A stretch of DNA of 64,000 bases from UBA1737 sp964541525 (GCA_964541525.1 CAZIQF010000008.1:1-64000); one strand, 5' to 3'. Numbered from the stretch's first letter, positions 1-7,579 are shown. Notes: generated by a model not told the origin, from the sequence alone. A program made the numbers and translations.

Positions 1-61
1 GGATTTGAACCAGCGAATGAGGGAGTCAAAGTCCCTTGCCTTACCGCTTGGCTACGTCTGC
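1..61 (-). tRNA. tRNA-Gln(TTG), 3' end cut by window edge
   Basis: On the minus strand the D arm (GCCAAGCGGTAAGGC), a 5-bp anticodon stem AGGGA/TCCCT enclosing loop CTTTGAC (anticodon TTG, glutamine) and the start of the T arm (GGTTCAAATCC) are all readable. The acceptor 5' strand ends near position 61. The acceptor 3' strand lies outside the window. It could be a host gene or a phage/element tRNA, and nothing here decides which. Confidence 0.9.
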
Positions 62-209
62 ATGGTTTTCCCCTGCGCGAACTGCCCGCGAGATGCCGGG
101 TTCGTTGCCGCGAATTGACCGGCACAGCTCCTGCTTACGGGGTGGAGCTTATATAAACTTGAAGGGGTCTCTGCGCCGTTGGGGAGTGGTCTCCCCTTCG
201 GCAATTTTA

Positions 210-233
210 AGTATGAGCCCCGTGTCAAGGGAA
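210..233 (-). promoter_or_regulatory. Composite motif TTCCCTTGACACGG-N4-CATACT, copy 1
   Basis: First of five copies of a motif with a TTGACACGG core and a hexamer like TATACT exactly four bases later. It points left toward the tRNA-Gln, with a GGGGAG/CTCCCC hairpin (181-196) downstream. The TTGACA and the hexamer are 7 bp apart, too close for an ordinary sigma-A promoter, so an operator or an unusual promoter is possible. Confidence 0.5.
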
Positions 234-259
234 CTTCTGAAAGTTTTTGAAAAAATTTT

Positions 260-424
260 TCAGGTGTTGAAGGACTCGCGGAATTTGTATAGACCGAGGT
301 CAAATTCGACGGTGTAGTAGCGGCCCTCCGGGTGGATGTAAACGACCTTGCCGGTGGCTTTGCGGTTGGTGGCTTCGATGTGCCGGGTGACGGTATCTCC
401 CAGGTGGATGTTGTAGGGGATCAT
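260..424 (-). CDS. Small hypothetical protein, 54 aa
   Basis: Reads leftward from an ATG at 424 preceded by AAAGGAGG. The product starts MIPYNIHLGD and ends RESFNT. It contains GKVVYIHPEGRYYTVEF, a beta-strand pattern with alternating aromatic residues like a small SH3-like or KOW-type barrel. It is too short for usual ORF cut-offs but has a strong ribosome binding site, and composite motif copy 2 lies about 35 nt upstream. It is the last gene of the leftward block. Function unknown. Confidence 0.7.
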   Translation of the reverse strand: MIPYNIHLGDTVTRHIEATNRKATGKVVYIHPEGRYYTVEFDLGLYKFRESFNT

Positions 425-457
425 GGGGAAGCCTCCTTTCTTGTGTTTCTATGATGG

Positions 458-481
458 AGTATAGGCACCGTGTCAAGGGAA
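458..481 (-). promoter_or_regulatory. Composite motif TTCCCTTGACACGG-N4-TATACT, copy 2
   Basis: Same 14-nt core and same spacing to TATACT as copy 1, placed just upstream of the 54-aa gene that starts at 424 and reading toward it. This position supports a role in transcription of that gene. Confidence 0.55.
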
Positions 482-496
482 GCGGGCAAAAAAATA

Positions 497-516
497 TTCC
501 GGTCGGTTGACCGGAA
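497..516. repeat. Perfect 8-bp inverted repeat
   Basis: TTCCGGTC and GACCGGAA flank a GGTT loop. It sits between the terminator-like hairpin at 525-556 and motif copy 2. It may be an operator or a second transcript-end hairpin. Confidence 0.5.
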
Positions 517-524
517 GGGAAAAG

Positions 525-556
525 AACCCCGTACGGCTGATGCCGTGCGGGGTTTT
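525..556 (-). terminator. Rho-independent terminator after the zinc-ribbon gene
   Basis: AACCCCGTACGGC and GCCGTGCGGGGTT form a 13-bp stem (one G-T pair) with a 4-nt loop. On the minus strand it is followed by TCTTTT, and it begins directly after the stop of the gene at 558-1109. On the plus strand it is also followed by TTTT, so it may work in both directions. Confidence 0.75.
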
Positions 557-557
557 G

Positions 558-1109
558 TTATTTACTCCATTTTCGGCCGCAGGAAAGGCAGACAAACTGG
601 ATGTTGTTTGCACCGATTGCGCCGCCCAACAGACCGACAGGGCCAAGTAGCAGACCGCCAACGGCAGCCTTGCCGATACCGAAGCCTTTTTTGACAGCTT
701 GGATGTTGGGTTTTCCGCAAAACGGGCATACGCCAGAAGCGGCGTTTCCGTAACGAGGAGAGGGCACAGCTATACGTTTGGATGGAACGTTTGTTAGATC
801 CGTTCTGGCCAAAGCCTCCGCATGACATTGAGGGCAAATCAACGTTTCGTTCAGCGTGTAGCTTTCCTGATTGTTCCGAGAAACAAAGGAAAACGGCTTT
901 TCGATGGTGCAGCCGCATTTACACCGGATGTAGACCTTTCCGGCGTGTATGCGGTCGATGCAAAACTGGCGGTCAACGCTACCTGCCTGTTCTGCATTGC
1001 TCTCGGTTTGCCGGTGAGGCTGTTCTCTGATTGGATAGCCACAATGTGGGCAGACGGCGGCCTTGTCGCTGACGGATTGTCCGCACTCCAGGCAGGTGAT
1101 GAGGGCCAT
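558..1109 (-). CDS. Zinc-ribbon protein, 183 aa
   Basis: Start chosen at 1109 because GGAAAGGAGAG sits just upstream; the frame is open further but lacks a better start. Three metal-binding clusters are visible. There is an N-terminal zinc ribbon (CLECG then CPHCG, residues 5-24), a middle CKCGC...CPQC pair (about 65-92), and a C-terminal CPFCG...CLSCG pair (about 128-178). A glycine-rich hydrophobic stretch (GGLLLGPVGLLGGAIGA, about 150-167) resembles a membrane-associating segment. Likely a nucleic-acid or protein binding accessory factor of the mobile module; no specific function can be assigned. Confidence 0.75.
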   Translation of the reverse strand: MALITCLECGQSVSDKAAVCPHCGYPIREQPHRQTESNAEQAGSVDRQFCIDRIHAGKVYIRCKCGCTIEKPFSFVSRNNQESYTLNETLICPQCHAEALARTDLTNVPSKRIAVPSPRYGNAASGVCPFCGKPNIQAVKKGFGIGKAAVGGLLLGPVGLLGGAIGANNIQFVCLSCGRKWSK

Positions 1110-1249
1110 TTTTTGCTCTCCTTTCCATTTTTTGTGGGATTTTCGATGTGCGCTGTTCGCGCAAAAAGGGGAAACGCGCCCACGTCCGGCAGGTGGTCTT
1201 ATTTGTCGAGCGTGGGCGCGGGGTGCGTGGGGTGATCTGGCGGTGGTGT

Positions 1250-1784
1250 TCAGTCCCAAAGGTGGTCTTCGCAGTGTGCCGCCCACTCGCTGTTCATGGC
1301 GGCGATGGCCTGTTCATGGTTTTCACCGTTGATGATGGATTCCAGCGCCTTTTGCCCGGCTGCGGATTTTGCATCGTTTTCGGACGCCGCGAAATCCTGC
1401 GCGTCCAGATACGCCTTGGCGCGGGGGTATTGGGCGTACATGGTGTCCATGTCGTACTTCGGCTTTGGGCGGACACCCACGCCGCCGCCGTTCTCGCTGT
1501 CAAAACTGGCATCAAATTCCAGTTTCCAATTTACCAGATCGGCCCGGGCGGCTTCGATTTCCCGAAGGCCGGGAATGGCGTCGATTTTTGCCCGCCGTTC
1601 CTGTTCGGCGCGGAGTCCAGCTTCGCGCTGCGCCAGCAGGGTGGCGACATCTCCGGCTTTGCGGCTTTGATGGCGGCAAGAGCCGTTTTGTCGGCGCGGT
1701 ATACGATCAGATTCCCAGTGGGCTGGCCGTGTTCGTCGATTTTCAGGGCAATCTGTATCGCTGGATCAGCTCCTGCGTGTTCAT
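1250..1784 (-). pseudogene. Frameshifted hypothetical gene, about 178 aa when repaired
   Basis: The start ATG at 1784 overlaps the upstream stop (ATGA), as expected in an operon, but the frame closes after 13 codons. The continuation (IALKIDEHGQPTGNLIVYR, then KAAKAGDVATLLAQRE, then GVRPKPKYDMDTMYAQYP to the stop at 1250) lies in two other frames. The total length is 535 nt. Two 1-nt deletions, near 1757 and in an A-run near 1670, would restore one 178-aa frame. The repaired protein has a charged helical middle and an acidic C-terminus. Either a real pseudogene or base-call errors. Confidence 0.65.
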
Positions 1785-2101
1785 ATGCAAGATTCTCCTC
1801 TCAAATATGCGGCGTTTTCGCGCTCGGTCTGTTCGTCCTCCGTCAGGGTGCTGGCGATCATGTCCGCGATCTGCTGCGGGGTCTTGTAGCGGGTGGCGAT
1901 GCCAACCTTGACTACATCACTGTCGTGGTAGACCGTCCATTCCTCACGATCCCAGTGGTACTTGCACCAGGTGTCGCCAGTGGACTTGTCATAAAAGATT
2001 TCCACATACTCCCCCGTGCGGGAGCCGAGTCCCTTGGTGGAGTCGGAGGCGTTGGTCAATGTTTCCAAGTTGATTTTTCTGCCGTGGGTGTTGATCTCCA
2101 T
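1781..2101 (-). CDS. Hypothetical protein, 106 aa
   Basis: ATG at 2101 is preceded by GAGGAGGAACAGAAC. The product has a W-rich middle (DTWCKYHWDREEWTVYHD, about 44-61) and a charged C-terminus with ADMIASTLTEDEQ. It overlaps the next gene by ATGA, so the two are translationally coupled. No recognised family. Confidence 0.65.
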   Translation of the reverse strand: MEINTHGRKINLETLTNASDSTKGLGSRTGEYVEIFYDKSTGDTWCKYHWDREEWTVYHDSDVVKVGIATRYKTPQQIADMIASTLTEDEQTERENAAYLRGESCI

Positions 2102-2183
2102 GTTCTGTTCCTCCTCAAAAATTTACGTTTACTCAATTTTATCACGGTTTTGCTGGGGGTGCAATGGTGAGTTTTGCGGGATG

Positions 2184-2372
2184 TCAGATAACACCGGATT
2201 GTTCCAACTTCGCCTTTAGCTTTGCATTTTCAGTGCGTAGGGATTCTATGCAGACGGTCTTGCGGTCGATCTTGCGGGCGAGGCCGTCAAAGGCCTTTGC
2301 AAACGAACAAGGATTTTCGCCGTAGCACATATCGCGGCATACCTTTTTGTAGGGGCAAAATTTATTTTTCAT
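2184..2372 (-). CDS. Small Cys-rich coiled-coil protein, 62 aa
   Basis: ATG at 2372 with AAAGGAG seven bases upstream. The N-terminus carries four cysteines (CPYKKVCRDMC...C, residues 6-22), a likely metal site. Residues 30-60 (IDRKTVCIESLRTENAKLKAK) form a leucine-heptad coiled coil. Small Cys-plus-coil proteins like this are common in Firmicutes phages and conjugative elements; role unknown. Confidence 0.65.
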   Translation of the reverse strand: MKNKFCPYKKVCRDMCYGENPCSFAKAFDGLARKIDRKTVCIESLRTENAKLKAKLEQSGVI

Positions 2373-2391
2373 TTTGGTACTCCTTTCTTTG

Positions 2392-3222
2392 TCAGGTGCG
2401 CCGCCGGGGCGCGGTGCGGTAGGCGGCGCCGTTCTTGGTCGCGCCCTGATCGATCTTGCCGGTGTTCACAAGAGCGGTGAACATTTCGCGGATCACCTGC
2501 TCGGTGATGTCGCCGGTGCAATGGCCGTTCTGCCCGTCCAGACGCTGGACGTGGAATTTGCTGATGACCACGGGCAGGGCGTTGTAGTCGAATTTATAGA
2601 GGTTGCGCCGGGGAGTTTTGAACGCCTCCAGCAGGGCGGCGTTGATGTCGCCGCGCTTGCTGTTCAGATATTCCCGGTACTGCTGCGCCGTCCAGTTGTA
2701 GGCGGTCTCGTAGATGTCGGTGGCGTAGTGCTGGAAAGTGCAGCCGTGTTCCAGCGCGGCGGAAACGGCAGGGATCAATTCCTCGGTGACGTAGCCGCTG
2801 ACCTCCTGCGGGTGGATATAAAGGGAGCTGTTCCCGTTGGCGACGGTGGCGCCGCTGCCGTTCCGGTACGGCTCGGTGATGGTCCAGCCCTCGGCGGCAA
2901 ACAGGCCCAGAATGTCGCTGTAGAAATTCTCGGTCTTGTCCTGGTCCATTCCCTTGCCCCATACATAACCGGAGTTCAGGCGGAAATAGACGTGCTTATA
3001 GGGGGTATCGTCGCGCTGTTCGCTGTTTTCCTGGCGGCGCTGTTCGGCGTAGGCTTCCAGTTCGTCCAGGCTGTGGCGGATGGCGGAAATGGCGTTGGTA
3101 GCGGTGTCGCTGGTGGGGTCGCCGGTGATAACGTCTTTCAAAACGGCGGCATTGGCGGCGATGGCGTCGCAGTGGGTGCGGACAATGGCCGCCTCCGGGA
3201 TGGGATACTTGATGGTGGACAT
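2392..3222 (-). CDS. Hypothetical protein, 276 aa
   Basis: ATG at 3222 is preceded by GAAAGGAGAAATCACC. The middle reads YKHVYFRLNSGYVWGKGMDQ and ILGLFAAEGWTITEP, a mixed alpha/beta pattern, then helical stretches. The C-terminal third (ITEQVIREMFTALVNTGKI) looks like a helical DNA- or protein-binding tail ending in a basic RTAPRRRT. It lies in the leftward gene block and is not a family I recognise. Confidence 0.65.
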   Translation of the reverse strand: MSTIKYPIPEAAIVRTHCDAIAANAAVLKDVITGDPTSDTATNAISAIRHSLDELEAYAEQRRQENSEQRDDTPYKHVYFRLNSGYVWGKGMDQDKTENFYSDILGLFAAEGWTITEPYRNGSGATVANGNSSLYIHPQEVSGYVTEELIPAVSAALEHGCTFQHYATDIYETAYNWTAQQYREYLNSKRGDINAALLEAFKTPRRNLYKFDYNALPVVISKFHVQRLDGQNGHCTGDITEQVIREMFTALVNTGKIDQGATKNGAAYRTAPRRRT

Positions 3223-3243
3223 GGTGATTTCTCCTTTCGTTGT

Positions 3244-3420
3244 TCAAATGATGGCGTTTTCTCGGAACTCGCGGACCAGACCATAGCGGCGGGCCAGCTG
3301 TTCAAGGTGCCGCTGTTCGGCAGCGATGGCCGCCCACGGTTTGGAACGGTCGGGAAAGTCGGCTTGCCATTGGATGGCCTGGGCGCGGGCGGCAGCCTTG
3401 CCGCGCTGGTAGGTGTTCAT
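3244..3420 (-). CDS. Small hypothetical protein, 58 aa
   Basis: ATG at 3420 with GAAAGGAGCCCACAAA upstream. The product (starts MNTYQRGKAAARAQAIQW, ends FRENAII) is basic and almost entirely helical. It fits between its neighbours with a 21-nt gap to the next gene and a 46-nt gap from the previous one. Function unknown. Confidence 0.65.
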   Translation of the reverse strand: MNTYQRGKAAARAQAIQWQADFPDRSKPWAAIAAEQRHLEQLARRYGLVREFRENAII

Positions 3421-3466
3421 TTTGTGGGCTCCTTTCCGGGGCGGCGCTGGGCCGCCCCTGTTCGAT

Positions 3467-3811
3467 TTAGTCGGGCTGTTCAGTCAAGGGGTGTTCCCAT
3501 GTGCTGTCGTGGTGAAATACGAAATACAGGTGTTCGCCGTAATTCTCGATGGTGTCCGGGGTGCGGGTCAGGCCGTGGCGGGCGGCGGTGTCGATCACGC
3601 CCTGGCGCAGGGCGAGGAGGTCGCGGAAATAGTTTCTGTACGCGACGTCAAATTTCACCAGCAGGATCACCTGCTCCATGTGGTCATAAAATCCATCGAG
3701 ATCAAATTCTACCTTGACGGCGCCGGGGAGGGTCAGCAGGTCGCGCTGCAGCGCGGCGCACTGTTCAGAGATGCCGAAGCGGGCGGCGGTGGCGGCGGTG
3801 CGGTCGTCCAT
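3467..3811 (-). CDS. Hypothetical protein, 114 aa
   Basis: ATG at 3811 preceded by AGAAAGGAAAACAAA. The product contains AALQRDLLTLPGAVKVEFDL and an FYDHMEQVILLVKFD stretch, suggesting a small alpha/beta domain. It is part of the leftward block between the LPD25 protein gene and the 58-aa gene. No recognised domain. Confidence 0.6.
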   Translation of the reverse strand: MDDRTAATAARFGISEQCAALQRDLLTLPGAVKVEFDLDGFYDHMEQVILLVKFDVAYRNYFRDLLALRQGVIDTAARHGLTRTPDTIENYGEHLYFVFHHDSTWEHPLTEQPD

Positions 3812-3862
3812 TTTGTTTTCCTTTCTGCCCTGAAGGGCTGTTCGTGTTGGGGATGTGGATTT

Positions 3863-5143
3863 TTAGTCGGGCTGTTCGGGATTTTCGCCGCGCTTCCAGC
3901 GACGGAACACCGCCAGGGCGTTTGCCTCGTCGCGGCGGTGCAGCTCCTGAAGGAAGAAGCGGGCCACGTCGATTTTCTCTTTATCGGTGGGGCTGATGGC
4001 GAAAACAGCTCGTTCAATCTGTTCATCCGTCAGCATTTGCACCGATTCCAGAATGTCGGCGAAGTCCTGGCGGGCCTGTTCCTGCTCCTGCTGCGCCTGT
4101 TCAGCCTTGCGGCGCTGGTATTCTTCCAGCCAGGACGCGGGCATGACGGAGACCACGCGCCCGCCCTCGGTGTACTGTTCCAGCAGGTCGGCCACGGCGA
4201 CGATGGCCGCGCCGGTCTCCTTGTCCTCGTCGGTAGGCTTGCCGCTGCCAAAGTTGCCCTTGTCGCGCAGGAACGCGCCAAAACTGCGAATGTGGGCGAC
4301 GAGTCCGCCGTCGTTGTCGCCCAGGTCATAGCGGCCTTTATATGTGTCCTGCTCGCCGTCGGCGTTGGTGTAGGTGATGGAAAAGCTGGTTTTGTCATAG
4401 CCGCGTTCCTTGTCGTTGTAGATTTTCTCGTCAAGGGTCTTGAAAATGATCTCGGCGTCGGCGACGGAGAATTTCATACCGTCATCAAAAGCGCCGTTTT
4501 CGCTCCATTCCACGGTGACGACCGGGGCGCCGTCCTTGATGGGGTGTGCGGCGGCGGTCTGTTCGATGAAAGCGCGGTTTTCGTTGCGGGTGCGGATGGC
4601 TTTTTCCCGGCGTTCCAGCTCGGCGGCGTGTTCACGCGCCAGCCGCGCCGACTCGGCGGCGGTGTTCATCTCGTGGACGGCTTCCACGTCGGCGGCGGTT
4701 GGGTGGCCCTTTGGCAGGGTGGCCAGCTCGGCGGCATTGCGGTCAAGCTGCGCCTGCCGCCGGTCGATCTCGGCGCGGATGTCCTCCGGCTTGCGCCAGT
4801 GGTAGCGGCCCGGCTGCTGGGCGTCCTGCTCGTCCTGTTCCAGTTTGGCGATATACTCAGGCTCGCCGCGCATGGCAGATTTGAGCGCGGCGGCGCGGGC
4901 GTACTTGTAGAGGGGGTGCGCCGGGGTCAAGGTGGCGCTGTCGCTGTCGAAATAGTCGGTGTAAAGGTCGGTTTCGTTCTTGACGGTGAACAGGTCGCGG
5001 GGGAGGTGGTCATAATCGCGGGCGCTGATTGTCACGCTGTCGCTGCGGCTGTCGGTGAAGTAGTAACAGCGGATCAGTTTTCCGCCGTTTACCTTGATTC
5101 CGTTCCAGAAAAAGCGGATGGATTCAGTTTTGTTGGTGTTCAT
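3863..5143 (-). CDS. LPD25-domain large polyvalent-type protein, 426 aa
   Basis: ATG at 5143 has CAGGAGGAACACAAA upstream and composite motif copy 3 about 20 nt further up. Residues about 200-305 contain VVTVEWSEN, AEIIFKTLDEK, YDKTSFSITYTNADGE and YDLGDNDGGLVAHI. These match my recollection of the large polyvalent protein-associated domain 25 (LPD25), found in proteins of phages, plasmids and integrative elements. An E/R/Q-rich coiled coil (about 100-190) precedes it, and a second helical segment rich in E and Q (about 335-365) follows. Polyvalent proteins are thought to be delivered with element DNA or to act early after entry. No catalytic motif is seen. Confidence 0.7.
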   Translation of the reverse strand: MNTNKTESIRFFWNGIKVNGGKLIRCYYFTDSRSDSVTISARDYDHLPRDLFTVKNETDLYTDYFDSDSATLTPAHPLYKYARAAALKSAMRGEPEYIAKLEQDEQDAQQPGRYHWRKPEDIRAEIDRRQAQLDRNAAELATLPKGHPTAADVEAVHEMNTAAESARLAREHAAELERREKAIRTRNENRAFIEQTAAAHPIKDGAPVVTVEWSENGAFDDGMKFSVADAEIIFKTLDEKIYNDKERGYDKTSFSITYTNADGEQDTYKGRYDLGDNDGGLVAHIRSFGAFLRDKGNFGSGKPTDEDKETGAAIVAVADLLEQYTEGGRVVSVMPASWLEEYQRRKAEQAQQEQEQARQDFADILESVQMLTDEQIERAVFAISPTDKEKIDVARFFLQELHRRDEANALAVFRRWKRGENPEQPD

Positions 5144-5164
5144 TTTGTGTTCCTCCTGTTGTGT

Positions 5165-5188
5165 AGTCTGTTCCCCGTGTCAAGGGAA
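5165..5188 (-). promoter_or_regulatory. Composite motif TTCCCTTGACACGG-N4-CAGACT, copy 3
   Basis: Same core and spacing as the other copies, directly upstream of the LPD25 gene. TTGACA lies only about 40 nt before the start codon. If it were a normal -35 box the transcript would start at or past the ribosome binding site. This argues for an unusual promoter architecture or an operator role. Confidence 0.55.
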
Positions 5189-5255
5189 CGAATTTACTTT
5201 TTTCGATGGGGTGGAGCTGATGCGCTCAACCCCCCAGAGGCGGCGCGGCGGCTGT

Positions 5256-5357
5256 TCAGCGTTTGCGGGGCTGGTCGATCCGGTCCAGCAGGCGAACAAA
5301 AAGCGCCGCCAGGGTGGCGGCGCCAGTGGCGGTGACGATGTAGACGAAAATTTCCAT
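5256..5357 (-). CDS. 33-aa single-pass membrane peptide
   Basis: ATG at 5357 with GGAAAGGAAAACACC upstream. The peptide starts MEIFVYIVTATGAATLAALF and ends in a basic RIDQPRKR tail, so it is one membrane helix with a cytoplasmic positive end. A terminator lies on its upstream side, so it is transcribed separately from the repressor gene or by read-through. Function unknown. Confidence 0.55.
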   Translation of the reverse strand: MEIFVYIVTATGAATLAALFVRLLDRIDQPRKR

Positions 5358-5389
5358 GGTGTTTTCCTTTCCGCCCGGTTTCGGGCATG

Positions 5390-5423
5390 AAAAAAGCGCT
5401 CCCGGAAAATCTCCGGGGGCGCT
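5390..5423 (-). terminator. Terminator downstream of the XRE repressor gene
   Basis: On the minus strand a stem of about 11 bp, AGCGCCCCCGGA against TTCCGGGAGCGCT, is followed by TTTTTT. It lies 37 nt past the stop of the repressor-type gene at 5461-5706. Confidence 0.75.
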
Positions 5424-5460
5424 GTTCGTGTTTTGCCCCGCATTTTTCCGGGGCTGCTGT

Positions 5461-5706
5461 TCAGGTGGTGGGGGTGTCGGCGGTCGGTGTGATCTCGATA
5501 AAATCCCCGGCGCTGGTCTCGTACCCGCAGACAAAGCGGGCACCGCAGGCGGCCGCAATTTTGCCCAGGTCATCAACGCGCCAGTTTTGCGGAGATTTTA
5601 ACCGGGTGTTTAGGTTTTGCGGGGCTATGCCGATGCGTCTTGCAAGTTCGGCTTCACGGATGCCGGAATCTACAAGCAAATGACGGGTTGCGCGGCTTGC
5701 GTCCAT
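5461..5706 (-). CDS. XRE-type HTH regulator, 81 aa
   Basis: Start set at 5706 because AAAGAGGTGATACA precedes that ATG; an upstream in-frame ATG at 5799 overlaps the promoter. Residues about 17-48 form a helix-turn-helix (EAELARRIGIAPQNLNTRLK), then a Cro-like helical end (LGKIAAACGARFVCGY). A well-placed minus-strand promoter (5771-5799) and palindromic operators lie in the divergent region it shares with the rightward operon. It probably represses the 5924-7855 genes and itself. Confidence 0.8.
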   Translation of the reverse strand: MDASRATRHLLVDSGIREAELARRIGIAPQNLNTRLKSPQNWRVDDLGKIAAACGARFVCGYETSAGDFIEITPTADTPTT

Positions 5707-5770
5707 TGTATCACCTCTTTTTGTGCCCGTGTCGCTATATAGTCTACCGGCACGAGCTGAAATTGTGCAC

Positions 5771-5799
5771 ATGATAACACGATTTTTTGATTTTGTCAA
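5771..5799 (-). promoter_or_regulatory. Sigma-A promoter for the XRE regulator
   Basis: TTGACA (5799-5794) and TATCAT (5776-5771) are separated by exactly 17 bp on the minus strand, ahead of the regulator start at 5706. The -10 box overlaps a TGATAA half-site. Confidence 0.75.
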
Positions 5800-5808
5800 T
5801 TTTTACAA

Positions 5809-5853
5809 TGATATTGTCATTTTCTTGTATAATATTACATATTGATATTATCA
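5809..5853. promoter_or_regulatory. Pair of palindromic operator-like sites
   Basis: TGATATTGTCA (5809-5819) and TGATATTATCA (5843-5853) are near-perfect 11-bp palindromes 34 bp apart. One lies between the divergent promoters and one overlaps the -35 region of the rightward promoter. They are likely binding sites for the XRE protein encoded at 5461-5706. Confidence 0.6.
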
Positions 5854-5870
5854 TGTTTTAGTATTATAAT
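5842..5870 (+). promoter_or_regulatory. Sigma-A promoter for the rightward operon
   Basis: TTGATA (5842-5847) and a perfect TATAAT (5865-5870) with a 17-bp spacer, 53 nt before the first rightward gene. It is overlapped by an operator palindrome. Confidence 0.8.
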
Positions 5871-5923
5871 TCTATATGTAAAGCAAAAGCAAATACAAAT
5901 TTTGATTTTTGGAGGTACAAACG

Positions 5924-6100
5924 ATGACAAATTACAAATTCTCTTTCCACTGCGTGGACAATGGCGGCAAGCACCAGGCGTTTACCGTGAGCGCACCAAA
6001 CAAGGCGGCGGCGATTGAAAAGGCCATGAAAAAGGCCCGGAAGAACGCCGCGGGCGACATCTGCGGAACGTGGGAAATTCGGCTGCAGCCCAGCTTTTAA
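5924..6100 (+). CDS. Small hypothetical protein, 58 aa
   Basis: Start at 5924 rather than the in-frame ATG at 5909, because TTGGAGG precedes 5924 with good spacing. The product (starts MTNYKFSFHCVDNGGKHQAF) is basic, with two beta strands and a long helix (NKAAAIEKAMKKARKNA). First gene of the operon driven by the promoter at 5842-5870. Unknown function. Confidence 0.75.
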   Translation: MTNYKFSFHCVDNGGKHQAFTVSAPNKAAAIEKAMKKARKNAAGDICGTWEIRLQPSF

Positions 6101-6176
6101 CACCGCCTGACGCTTCCGGAGGGGTTGAGCGTATCAGCCCCGCCCCATAACTACTTTTTACAGGAGGACTAAAAAA

Positions 6177-6917
6177 ATGGAGCTCAAAAACTACACTATC
6201 AAGGACATCGAGAGCATGAGCGCGGCGGATCTGGCCAGCTTTGCGGAGGAAGTGGAGACGATCAAGGGGCACACGGTCTATTTCGTGGACTTCGGCGGGT
6301 ATTTCGGTTTTTCCGCCTGCGTCACCGCCGACGGCGAGCACATTAAATACGCGAACGATTACGAACTACACCACAAAGGCAAGAGCCGGGACGAGCTGCG
6401 CGAGCTTTACCGCCGGGAGCTTTCCGGGAAGCTCTTTACAGAGTCGGAACTTTCCACCGTCAGCAGCCACGAGGACGCACAGCGCAAGCGCTATTTTCTC
6501 ATGAACTACTACGGAGAGCGCCGCCCCCACGTTTCCGCCTTTTATATCGGGGAAGCCCCAGACGTTTCCGGGCTGACGTTTAGCCCTGTTTTCATGGCCT
6601 ATTATAAGGACTCCGCTTTTGTGACGCACGGCGCGGAGCTGCTGCACACGCTGAGCGAGGCGGAGCGGAAGAACGCTGACAATTTCGACTACTGGCGCGG
6701 CGCTTTCCTGTATGAAATGTTTAATCACGAATACGGTATTAACTGGCAAGCAGATTATGACGTTTGCGCCTGCTTCGGTAACTGCGAGGGCGTAAAGGAC
6801 TACACCGACCGCGCCGAGCTTTTCGCCGCCTGCGGCTTTAACGCCACCCAGCGGAGCGCCTACGACGCAGCACGCCGCGAATACTACCGGCAACAGAAGA
6901 ACGCCGAAAACTACTAA
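6177..6917 (+). CDS. Conserved-looking hypothetical protein, 246 aa
   Basis: ATG at 6177 preceded by ACAGGAGGACTAAAAA. Residues 1-60 (YTIKDIESMSAADLASFAEE, then GHTVYFVDFGGYFGFSACV) form an alpha/beta start. A long middle contains RRELSGKLFTESEL and VMFAYYKD-like segments, and the C-terminus is helical with NCEGVKDYTDRAEL. Second gene of the rightward operon, 17 nt before the sigma-like gene. I do not recognise a family; its context (regulator plus sigma-like protein) suggests element maintenance. Confidence 0.65.
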   Translation: MELKNYTIKDIESMSAADLASFAEEVETIKGHTVYFVDFGGYFGFSACVTADGEHIKYANDYELHHKGKSRDELRELYRRELSGKLFTESELSTVSSHEDAQRKRYFLMNYYGERRPHVSAFYIGEAPDVSGLTFSPVFMAYYKDSAFVTHGAELLHTLSEAERKNADNFDYWRGAFLYEMFNHEYGINWQADYDVCACFGNCEGVKDYTDRAELFAACGFNATQRSAYDAARREYYRQQKNAENY

Positions 6918-6933
6918 AGGAGGGCAACAGACA

Positions 6934-7536
6934 ATGAACGAGAACACCAAGACCGCCCGCGCCGAATGGGAGAGCATGAGCGGGGAACAGCAGTACAAGG
7001 CGCTCGTGGCGATGGCCTGGACCGTGCGCCGGAAGGCAGAGGCCCGCAACCAGACCGGCGCCGCGTGGATCGAGACCGAGGACGACGCGCAGACCGTAGC
7101 CGCCGACGCCTGGACCCGGATGGGCGCCGCGCTGGATCGTAACGAGGCCCAGTACGCGCCCGCGCCGCTGGCGGTGATCCTGTACCGGGCAGCAGCCCAG
7201 GCCGCGCACAGCATAAGCAGGGCCGAGCAGAGACACGCCCGCGCTATATCCGCCACCATTGACGACGACGGCGCCGAGCGCTGGCAGATCGACCCCGAGG
7301 CCGGGACGGACTGCGACGCGATAGCACCCAGCCCGGAGGCCGCCGCGATCCTGCGGGAGAGCGTGGAGAGCGTCGCCCGGGATCAGGTGGACCGCGTAGC
7401 GCTGACCATGACCGCCCGCGGGTACACTACGGCGGAGATAGCCGCCGCGCTGATGGTTGACCGGTCCACCATTTCCCGCCGCCTGTACGCCATGCGCGAC
7501 CGCTACCACGCGCAGCAGGACAACGCCCAGGACTAA
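6934..7536 (+). CDS. Sigma-70 region-4-like HTH protein, 200 aa
   Basis: ATG at 6934 with TAAAGGAGGGCAAC upstream. The first half is helical, with a DDAQTVAADAWTRMGAAL segment reminiscent of sigma region 2. The C-terminal part (YTTAEIAAALMVDRSTISRR, about residues 163-182) is a clear helix-turn-helix like sigma region 4 / ECF factors. Proteins of this size occur in Firmicutes mobile elements. It could read the five composite motifs found in 210-9025, but that link is inference only. Confidence 0.65.
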   Translation: MNENTKTARAEWESMSGEQQYKALVAMAWTVRRKAEARNQTGAAWIETEDDAQTVAADAWTRMGAALDRNEAQYAPAPLAVILYRAAAQAAHSISRAEQRHARAISATIDDDGAERWQIDPEAGTDCDAIAPSPEAAAILRESVESVARDQVDRVALTMTARGYTTAEIAAALMVDRSTISRRLYAMRDRYHAQQDNAQD

Positions 7537-7579
7537 CCACGGACGCGCCCAGGAGGGCGCAGGAAGGAGACAAGACACC

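Noticed and set aside
2374..5335. Long plus-strand frames of 447 and 640 codons
   Set aside because: Antisense shadows of the leftward gene block; low-complexity V/G/A composition and no start signals.
5720..5745. A sixth copy of the TTGACACGG motif near 5725
   Set aside because: Only GACACGG matches and the hexamer is on the wrong side, so it is not counted.
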